Part shown: piece after piece, positions 6,101-8,756 of the stretch
Layout: each line of letters begins with the position of its first letter
Position numbering within the stretch: position 1 is the first letter of the stretch
NCBI GenBank assembly: GCA_003513555.1
Contig: DOPG01000463.1
Location: 114,913-123,668 of the forward strand
Direction of reading: 5' to 3'
From: Rhodopirellula sp.
Lineage (GTDB): Bacteria; Planctomycetota; Planctomycetia; Pirellulales; Pirellulaceae
Length of the DNA: 8,756 bases
The notes under the pieces: model-generated
Told to the model about the DNA's origin: nothing
The model's input: the letters and a program-made list of their open reading frames with translations, nothing else
The model's database searches: none
Translations under genes and position numbers: made by a program

Positions 6101-8756
6101 CGGAAGCCAACAGATCAATTTGTGTAATTCGCAATGCCCGATCTTCTTCACCGGTGACTGCTGCCGCGGATGCATCCGGGACATCGTTCACAGGCAGAAC
6201 GCTCAAAGTGACCGTGGCATATGCATTCGGCACATCACCGTTGATTAAACCGCTGTCCTGAGTAATGATGCGATAGGTGAAGCTATCGATACCATTGAAG
6301 TCAGCGTTCGGGGTATAGGTGAAATTACCGGTTTCGAGAAAATCAGTCGCTACCAGTTCGAGCGTACCAAAGGTGGGCTCAACACCAATCAAATACTGAA
6401 CGTCAACAGGACTGACCGACTCGTCAGGGATCAACAGATCATTGTCATTGATTGGATCCGCTGGCGGGAATGTGAGAGTCGTATCCTCATCGAACTCATA
6501 AAAGTCATCCTGTGGCACTGGAACTGCGACGGGAATCACGTCAATCGCGTAGTCCTCTGTCTCACCACCGATACTGAATTCGGTAGGCAACAGTCCAGCA
6601 TCTTGACTGATTCGCACACGCATCCGAGTACGCCCAGCAACAGCATCTTCGGGGGTGAAGATTGTTAACGTGTTGAGTCCACCATCAATATCACTGACAG
6701 GTTCATCTGTGATGACTTGTTCATCAGCGTCGAATGTGCCGTTTTGATCAAAGTCAACCCAGGCCTGCAACAGACCTTGCCCCGCCACTGTCACTGGAAC
6801 ATTAGTGCCCCATGGATCCAGTGGATTGAGGAAACCGACGATATCCTCAGTCAACGCGTCTGTTGGATCTGTCCCCGGCGTGACAAAGACAATTTTATCT
6901 GACACACCATCATCAAACAGTCCAACAGCGATCCCATCCTCGTCATCCAATGCATCCAGTGTCAGTTCCGTAGTTCCTGCCGTGTGGTTAACAGCACCTT
7001 GGAAAAACCGGACAGCGAACTCTGTTTGCATACTGCCAGCCAACAAGCCGGTAATTTCGCTCTCAGTCGCTCCACTTTGATAAACCACCGGAATGCGACC
7101 GTATCCCGTCGTACTTCCACCTTCTGGCACCAGTTCAAAAACAAGGGTCATCGACTCGGTGGTCAGGGACAACGTGTCACCTACCTCCGGCAATGAGGTC
7201 AACTCAACCGTTGCCTGCTGCGTTCCCGAACCGGTAACAAGGAAGGGGCCGTTACCAGGTTCACCGGGGTTTCCTGTGACATCGATGATGGCCGTGTCAT
7301 CCTCATCGACCACGAGAGCATCGAATTCACCGTCAACATATTTCCCCAACCTTGGCGTCGATCCCTCGATGATTGCATGCCGTGGACCATCATCAGCAAT
7401 CAGAGTTGCATAGGATTCCTCTGCATCACCAAAATCAATCTCAACCTGTGGCATGATCACAGTGAATTGTGTCGAACCGTCCGTCTGATTGGGTCGCAAT
7501 CGATTCCCGACGCGGTCCGCAATCAGCGTATTGTCCAGCTCAATCGTATACACGCCGGTGGGCTCCCAAAGTGTCGACAGAGGTGTCAACAACAAGACAC
7601 CTGTCAACTCGTTGTAGCCAACGATGTAATCAACACCCTCTTCAAGGAATTCCCGATTCCGAGAAATGGTAATCGCTCTTGCCGATACGTTCGGATCGTT
7701 TGGATCGTCGACGGTCAAGTTGTCGACGCCTGTTCCCTGGAATGGCGAATTCGGTCCTGGCCCATCTCCCAGCAGAATGGTGAAGTTTTCCAAAAGAGGA
7801 TCCGTCACGCGAACGATCGTAGTCGTCGGATCAGTGTCCTCGCCCAGAGCATCGTTATCAGCAGGATTCAACAAAACCGCGTAAGGAGCGTCGGTATCGG
7901 CTCGATCAGTTGCACCTCGATCCTTGAAGATTGCGGAGCCCCCACCGCCCAGACCCGCATTCGAGTCAACGCGCAGTTGTCCGTAGATATCTCGATCCGG
8001 CGCAAAGATGGGAGAGGCCGGCAGTCCAATTTCCGTCTTAAAGTTAAGATAATTAAGCCGGTCTTGCTCGGTGTTCTGCGAACTGTCAACCGCCAGCGAA
8101 CCAGACTCAAGAATGTAGTTCCCGTTACTGGCATCCAGGAACAGCGCATCGCCAGTCGCTGCCAAGATTGCATCGGTGCCCACCGTTCCATTATTGTTAT
8201 TGTTCTGGAAGAAGTTGGACTTAACGACGGATTGAATACCGGTACCATTAATTCCGTTTGCTAAATCCGTCAGCAGATTGTTGATGAGCGTCGGACTAGT
8301 CCGACCTTCCAGGCTGACACCAACACCAGTTCTACCCTCACCCACGATGGTGTTGTTGACGATTCTTCCGAAGCTGACAGGACGATTTGGATTCGCGGCC
8401 GCTTCACCTGCGAACCTGATCCCGGATGATCCTGCGATCACATTATTTTGAATAACAACACCGGGCACGAGATTCCCAGCATTCAGCTGAGGAAATTGGA
8501 TCACTGACCCGGGGTGCGGGACATTTCCACCTGCCTGTGTTACCCCCGGCTGAATGTTCACCCCACGCACTTGTGAGTCAGTGATGAAGTTCGAATCAAT
8601 GATGAAAACGCCTTGTACTCGCTCACGATTGCGATCGGCATCAATACCACCGGGAACAATCGTGTTGTCATTTTGCGCATCATCGGCCTCATTCAGAACG
8701 TCTTCGACGACATACCGCAGATTAGTGTCAAACACTCTGCCGGAATCAATGTAGGG
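189..8756 (-). CDS. Giant modular secreted/surface protein: beta-helix, GEVED, cadherin-like tandem repeats, dockerin (5'-partial)
   Basis: One uninterrupted minus-strand frame fills 98% of the window and ends in TGA at 191-189. It is open at the right edge, so the N-terminus is missing: seven in-frame codons (PYIDSGR) precede the GTG at 8735, no ribosome binding site lies there, and the translation begins mid-domain in a beta-helix. The visible 2855 residues contain, in order, beta-helix turns, an Ig-like region, a GEVED domain, 13 cadherin-like domains, a dockerin and an acidic tail. Every module is typical of extracellular bacterial proteins, and there is only one cysteine (C2808). Families with this architecture are generally assigned to adhesion, matrix or cell-surface roles. 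No catalytic domain is visible and no specific substrate can be named. Many Asp-rich loops (DxDxDG, LxNDxD) suggest calcium-dependent folding outside the cell. The frame shows no frameshift or internal stop. Likely names in an automated annotation are 'tandem-95 repeat protein' or 'dockerin type I domain-containing protein'. The modular identity is secure; the biological role is inference. Confidence 0.96.
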   Translation of the reverse strand, partial: PYIDSGRVFDTNLRYVVEDVLNEADDAQNDNTIVPGGIDADRNRERVQGVFIIDSNFITDSQVRGVNIQPGVTQAGGNVPHPGSVIQFPQLNAGNLVPGVVIQNNVIAGSSGIRFAGEAAANPNRPVSFGRIVNNTIVGEGRTGVGVSLEGRTSPTLINNLLTDLANGINGTGIQSVVKSNFFQNNNNNGTVGTDAILAATGDALFLDASNGNYILESGSLAVDSSQNTEQDRLNYLNFKTEIGLPASPIFAPDRDIYGQLRVDSNAGLGGGGSAIFKDRGATDRADTDAPYAVLLNPADNDALGEDTDPTTTIVRVTDPLLENFTILLGDGPGPNSPFQGTGVDNLTVDDPNDPNVSARAITISRNREFLEEGVDYIVGYNELTGVLLLTPLSTLWEPTGVYTIELDNTLIADRVGNRLRPNQTDGSTQFTVIMPQVEIDFGDAEESYATLIADDGPRHAIIEGSTPRLGKYVDGEFDALVVDEDDTAIIDVTGNPGEPGNGPFLVTGSGTQQATVELTSLPEVGDTLSLTTESMTLVFELVPEGGSTTGYGRIPVVYQSGATESEITGLLAGSMQTEFAVRFFQGAVNHTAGTTELTLDALDDEDGIAVGLFDDGVSDKIVFVTPGTDPTDALTEDIVGFLNPLDPWGTNVPVTVAGQGLLQAWVDFDQNGTFDADEQVITDEPVSDIDGGLNTLTIFTPEDAVAGRTRMRVRISQDAGLLPTEFSIGGETEDYAIDVIPVAVPVPQDDFYEFDEDTTLTFPPADPINDNDLLIPDESVSPVDVQYLIGVEPTFGTLELVATDFLETGNFTYTPNADFNGIDSFTYRIITQDSGLINGDVPNAYATVTLSVLPVNDVPDASAAAVTGEEDRALRITQIDLLASADPDNEDPSPFVIPAGSTLNPRDEDLMNEVNQTFVITEVQGDGAPVSAAVPASSGANLAINELAGGVDITVNNTVMGDVFSIAYAGTTATFELLDINSLEPRDGTVSVFVDSATADPDTIASALALSIAGEFAGQSPAMNVVANNNFVSVAFVALDVDVVGAGTTFDANSTNLVNVVAEPKVGDAVTIDLGGNTIVFELVAEGNSPTGAGNIGVDLLPFADPASPAAQASAADQLMRAMNAAFVQQGWGVAASIDSATDANQIVIGESAVTAGRAFTTNRGQAIALFDHAGALIEMYYIGNTDLNRDNAPVIGGDATNLDEISFVATDDGISIDLVNNRFVYGQPQTAPIATAEITILPQNDVPIAADDEIRMDVADLDPATDTDLTAWEEFFATSVIPEPTEDALLTIPGAFLIQNDLRGRASANDENIDPSEDDNNDLRIVVASVTANWNTNSLGGSVTLNPATGDVELVPPTDQFGDISFTYTIKDLGSNEFIDGTQGTQILESLPATVTVAIQPVNDVPVAHDRSLRFEESGDDVADVFTFTANQLINGDGLLETPNTPHVDTTTLPTPFNEASQQLRVVEFSTLSGTVGVPTSGDGEVTLPSDQGGLYTFTFENFAFVSGTFQASPNYNERTPFITPETFTYRVSDDGLASASALNQGYQDFDQPDQLSLIDQQGTVSITVAEINDAPGFDIPELTVDILERDDELGTILVGFAENILPGPATAIDETAHQNVSFSVALDSSFPNVLIQSVTLSPTGDLTVITNPDAVGQATMTVTATDAPRDPSEPFVARTTVEQITINVRPVNDAPRLDDSVVDTDSGTLGSDQAWRVAPEDALGQVPITYTLREDNTQSGGVMQDYTIPMTGSVVDGYQQMGLLDVFTVGPQNELVDIFDGFPGGAPFDTATEQRLELIEFGVPSEVNPAVVITDRGGVLTPVVDQATGLITALQYTPPLDFNESFGGLDSFLYTVQDNKPDGGETYDLETATLVEDRLTRTNRVHLRMNAVNDRPVFTAETQEVIVLEDSAEFTRPNYAINVLGGPLLTAFDEHSQDISFTVDLVGTPTFLTDPNLTVDDFFSVAPTIDATTGVLNFKPAADVFGAFEFEVLLVDDGVDDVNRGDLNSSEPLQITIDIRPVNDPPIDQNPADLDRVIAEDSVTEWDEAILLAPFVAGPDNESAVTVGGQQTIRLAPTAFPTDSKNGGIVHYVEENGEIKLRYTPRLDFNGVDEFIYTVIDDGQSVSLDGTVVMEPRIATKSVFVNVLSVNDKPRFSGVFDQQNLENDGVVSVADWATNVVPAAETAADEIGQDLLFVFDLVSGPVDIFETLPTAVIDQEDKSATLNYTLKDDVSGVVVFDVTLVDDGERFDPADNPPRAHEWVSDPPRRVTIAVEGVNNPPSFDLDISSVNLAEDSGPYAQAVISSISPGPADESSQTVSFEIAELTVEQSAVFVAQPVINSDGVLQFTTAVHQNTVQSGPVVLSVTARDSEGGFSQPVEISIAVSEQNDAPVAVDDMLNDTDEDSLVVIPQTVLLSNDIDPDLLTNENEALKVVLNSNSSAFGAAIELDVLTGDIVYDAAGSSAIQSLQPGESLIDFFTYQAEDNGGLLSGLGTVSVRVSGINDAPTVVDDEVDVNESGATIINVLNNDRDVDGTIRESTVEFGLVPAFGTVAVNAQGVVTYRSFGELTSDDTFTYSVKDNLGARSSEALVTISSNQPPIAENDAAFTYIAESVLVDILDNDSDADGFVDEQSVSIRNTPTSGTAVIQADGKVLYSPATGFFGTDTFQYVVSDDGARESNLATVTVTVLASRLQNSSNKFDVNGDGLVTALDPLRVINYLEESNVASTPVPPAAVGPDYLDVNGDGFISVNDALLVMNELTRIPVGSGEEATQLAPLSEQRSNQSQIDRHVWGVDADDLIPTEIAKLSNCVPLAKEDVIELLAAEKDSESDNASDGEILKAVDEVLTDLI
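192..449 (-). other. Acidic C-terminal tail after the dockerin
   Basis: Residues 2763-2848, 86 residues. It is polar and acidic, with helix-like parts (PLAKEDVIELLAAEKDSES at 2810-2828; GEILKAVDEVLTDLI at the end). It contains C2808, the only cysteine in the visible protein, and W2790 in the segment DRHVWGVDADDL. It has no hydrophobic membrane segment, no PEP-CTERM motif and no LPxTG motif, so it is not a known anchor or sorting signal. It could be a lineage-specific secretion or attachment tail. Function is unknown. Confidence 0.55.
450..647 (-). other. Domain: dockerin type I, two intact calcium loops
   Basis: Residues 2697-2762. Loop 1 is D2699-V-N2701-G-D2703-G-L-V-T-A-L-D2710, followed by the helix PLRVINYLEE. 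Loop 2 is D2739-V-N2741-G-D2743-G-F-I-S-V-N-D2750, followed by ALLVMNEL. Both have Asp/Asn at positions 1, 3, 5 and 12 and Gly at 6, as in calcium-binding dockerin F-hand motifs. A Pro-rich spacer (about 2721-2735) separates them. In clostridia dockerins plug into cohesins of the cellulosome; in planctomycetes they sit at the C-terminus of giant secreted proteins and the partner is generally unknown. No cohesin is visible in this window. Confidence 0.88.
3066..3668 (-). other. Cadherin-like domain 6, with a 'GLLDVFTVGP' segment
   Basis: Residues 1690-1890, about 200 long and larger than a standard unit. The first half contains ITYTLREDNTQ (1724-1734) and GYQQMGLLDVFTVGPQNE (1753-1770), then ITDRGGVLTPV (1809-1819). 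The second half has the normal repeat ending: LQYTPPLDFNESFGGLDSFL (1830-1849), then RVHLRMNAVND (1880-1890). I recall near-identical 'TYTLRED...GLLDVfTVGPaNE' segments in other planctomycete giant proteins. That memory supports a lineage-specific variant domain, but no search was possible. Confidence 0.55.
5298..5567 (-). repeat. GD-FEL module, copy 3 (inside cadherin-like domain 2)
   Basis: Residues about 1057-1146. The anchor is V1060-G1061-D1062, then F1075-E1076-L1077, then G1088-N-I-G-V. A longer Ala-rich helical-looking stretch (AAQASAADQLMRAMNAAF, 1104-1121) and a closing strand NQIVIGES (1139-1146) follow. It lies 106 residues after copy 2, measured G-D to G-D, within the same host domain. 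Confidence 0.65.
5637..5888 (-). repeat. GD-FEL module, copy 2 (inside cadherin-like domain 2)
   Basis: Residues about 950-1033. The anchor is V953-M954-G955-D956, then F969-E970-L971, then G982-T-V-S-V. A section TIASALALSIAGEF (997-1010) and a closing strand NFVSVAFVAL (1024-1033) follow. Its spacing from G-D to F-E-L and on to the next Gly is identical to copies 1 and 3, although the residues between are mostly different, so the duplication is old or the copies were acquired separately. Confidence 0.65.
6531..7448 (-). other. Domain: GEVED domain, split by a large insert
   Basis: Residues about 430-735. The N-terminal GEVED part is VEIDFGDAEESYATLIADDG (431-450) followed by PRHAIIEGSTPRLGKYVDGE (451-470). 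These match the family pattern D-F-G-D-A-x-x-S-Y-x-T-L...A-R-H...L-G-x-x-V-D-x-E. The C-terminal part has DDEDGI (597-602), the core LLQAWVDFDQNGTFDADEQV (655-674), a strand pair RTRMRVRISQDAG (702-714) and the signature GGETEDYAIDV (723-733), in which the usual G-E-V-E-D-Y reads G-E-T-E-D-Y. The core D661-x-D663-x-N665-G-x-x-D669-x-x-E672 has the spacing of a canonical 12-residue EF-hand calcium loop. GEVED domains occur in secreted bacterial proteins and have no firmly defined enzymatic role. About 115 residues between the two halves (480-596) are an insert that carries copy 1 of the G-D...F-E-L module. Confidence 0.82.
6948..7193 (-). repeat. GD-FEL module, copy 1 (inside the GEVED domain)
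   Basis: Residues about 515-596. The anchor is V518-G519-D520, then F533-E534-L535, then G546-R-I-P-V. The stretch G519 to G546 aligns without gaps to the two later copies. A variable helical-looking section (ATESEITGLLAGSMQTEF, 556-573) and a closing strand (TTELTLDAL, 588-596) follow. The module sits between the two recognisable halves of the GEVED domain, so it looks like an insertion. I recall related strings (TFTI...VTFEF...G.v.V) in planctomycete and cyanobacterial giant proteins but cannot give a family name. Confidence 0.65.
7452..8075 (-). other. Domain: beta-helix exit segment plus Ig-like domain
   Basis: Residues about 221-428 follow the helix. The first part has ASPIFAPDRDIYGQLRVD (240-257) and GGGGSAIFKDRGATDRAD (263-280), a G-Q-L-R-V-D / K-D-R-G-A-x-D-R pattern I recall as a recurrent exit segment in planctomycete giant proteins. 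The second part, about 284-428, runs from DAPYAVLLNPADNDA to TQFTVIMP. It alternates beta-strand-like stretches (FTILLGDG, DYIVGYNELTGVLLLTPL, GVYTIELDNTLIADRVGN) and ends with the 'Y.iel.n.liaD..GN.l' pattern of bacterial Ig-like domains. It probably acts as a rigid spacer between the helix and the repeat chain. The fold is inferred from strand pattern only. Confidence 0.6.
8076..8756 (-). other. Domain: C-terminal turns of a right-handed parallel beta-helix
   Basis: Residues 1-220, plus the seven codons before them, show successive beta-helix rungs with the repeated pattern hydrophobic-N-N-hydrophobic followed by G-hydrophobic. Examples are GVFIIDSNFI (42-51), VVIQNNVIAGSSGIRF (93-108), GRIVNNTIVG (123-132), PTLINNLLTDLANGI (148-162) and VVKSNFFQNNNNNG (170-183). 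The Asn run at 178-182 resembles an asparagine ladder and is coded by mixed AAC/AAT codons, so it is not a simple-sequence expansion. The segment DALFLDASNGNYILESGSLAVDSS (196-219, in parts) matches the common 'DPLF.d..ngdY.L..gSpaiD.G' ending of secreted beta-helix (PbH1 or polysaccharide-lyase-like) domains. Such domains bind or cleave polysaccharides in many families, but no catalytic residues can be assigned here. The helix continues upstream of the window, so its full size is unknown. Confidence 0.85.

Larger units (their letters stand above)
5016..6182 (-). other. Cadherin-like domain 2, enlarged by internal modules
   Basis: Residues 852-1240 make one linker-to-linker unit of 389 residues, against about 92-201 for the other units. 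It opens in normal style (EEDRALRITQIDLLASADPD, 863-882) and closes normally (ISFVATDDG at 1200-1208, then AEITILPQND at 1231-1240). The extra length is occupied by GD-FEL copies 2 and 3, entered after LAINELAGGVDITVNN and left before AFTTNRGQAIALFDHAG (1153-1169). The host domain seems to have been interrupted, not replaced. Confidence 0.6.
672..6521 (-). repeat. Tandem array of 13 cadherin-like/Ig-like (tandem-95) domains
   Basis: Residues 739-2688 form a chain of beta-sandwich domains separated by linkers ending in V/I/Q-N-D-x-P. Linkers lie at 849, 1238, 1397, 1567, 1687, 1888, 2018, 2146, 2274 (VNN), 2385, 2500 and 2593 (SNQ). Domain spans are D1 739-851, D2 852-1240, D3 1241-1399, D4 1400-1569, D5 1570-1689, D6 1690-1890, D7 1891-2020, D8 2021-2148, D9 2149-2276, D10 2277-2387, D11 2388-2502, D12 2503-2594 and D13 2595-2688. 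Most show the family pattern D-E-D...L-x-N-D...G...Y-T-P...F-N-G-x-D-x-F-x-Y-x-V-x-D...V-x-V; a clear case is FTYTPNADFNGIDSFTY in D1. D12 and D13 are the most canonical, with DxDxDG calcium-type loops (DRDVDG, DSDADG). Such arrays form long extracellular stalks stiffened by calcium. Boundaries are approximate to a few residues. Confidence 0.88.

Noticed and set aside
672..6521. Nucleotide-level recent tandem duplications within the repeat array
   Set aside because: The 13 domains differ in length and share only motif-level protein similarity. I saw no long identical DNA blocks between them.
8180..8205. Asn run as a simple-sequence repeat or slippage site
   Set aside because: The five Asn codons alternate AAC and AAT irregularly, and an Asn ladder is expected inside a parallel beta-helix.
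7377..8264. A 295-codon open frame on the plus strand, antisense to the giant gene
   Set aside because: Its codons are exact reverse complements of the sense codons, so it stays open merely because the sense gene lacks TTA, CTA and TCA there. The product is rich in Arg, Ile and Cys with no domain pattern, whereas the sense strand gives clear Ig-like and beta-helix sequence.
8733..8735. GTG as the start codon of the giant gene
   Set aside because: The frame remains open upstream to the window edge and no Shine-Dalgarno sequence precedes it. It reads as Val inside a beta-helix.
1..8756. CRISPR array, tRNA, insertion sequence or defence system
   Set aside because: No regularly spaced direct repeats, cloverleaf, transposase or terminal inverted repeats are visible; nearly all bases belong to one coding frame.

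Overview
The window is almost entirely one protein-coding gene on the minus strand. Its reading frame is open from the right-hand edge (8756) to a TGA stop at 191-189, giving at least 2855 residues with no stop and no visible start codon. The true N-terminus, any signal peptide and the promoter therefore lie beyond position 8756. Residue numbers below count the GTG at 8735-8733 as residue 1 for bookkeeping only; it is an internal Val codon, preceded in frame by seven more codons (PYIDSGR).

The product is a giant, acidic, nearly cysteine-free modular protein of the secreted or cell-surface type. From N to C it shows: the last turns of a right-handed parallel beta-helix (1-220); a beta-helix exit and Ig-like region (about 221-428); a GEVED domain (about 430-735) with a large insert; a chain of 13 cadherin-like or Ig-like 'tandem-95' domains joined by V/I/Q-N-D-x-P linkers (739-2688); a dockerin type I domain with two intact calcium loops (2697-2762); and an 86-residue acidic tail ending in DLI. 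A module of 70-90 residues with invariant G-D...F-E-L spacing occurs three times, once inside the GEVED domain and twice inside the second cadherin-like domain.

The organism is most likely a planctomycete. A beta-helix, GEVED, cadherin-like chain and C-terminal 'DVNGDG' dockerin in one huge secreted protein, with roughly balanced base composition, is the pattern I know from Planctomycetota such as Pirellulales and Planctomycetales. This is an inference from architecture and recalled sequence style, not from a search.

The only sequence outside the gene is the left 188 bases. They hold a candidate 8-bp hairpin just downstream of the stop (a possible weak terminator) and a short plus-strand open stretch that could be the end of a convergent gene. 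No tRNA, rRNA, CRISPR array, insertion sequence or second complete gene is visible.
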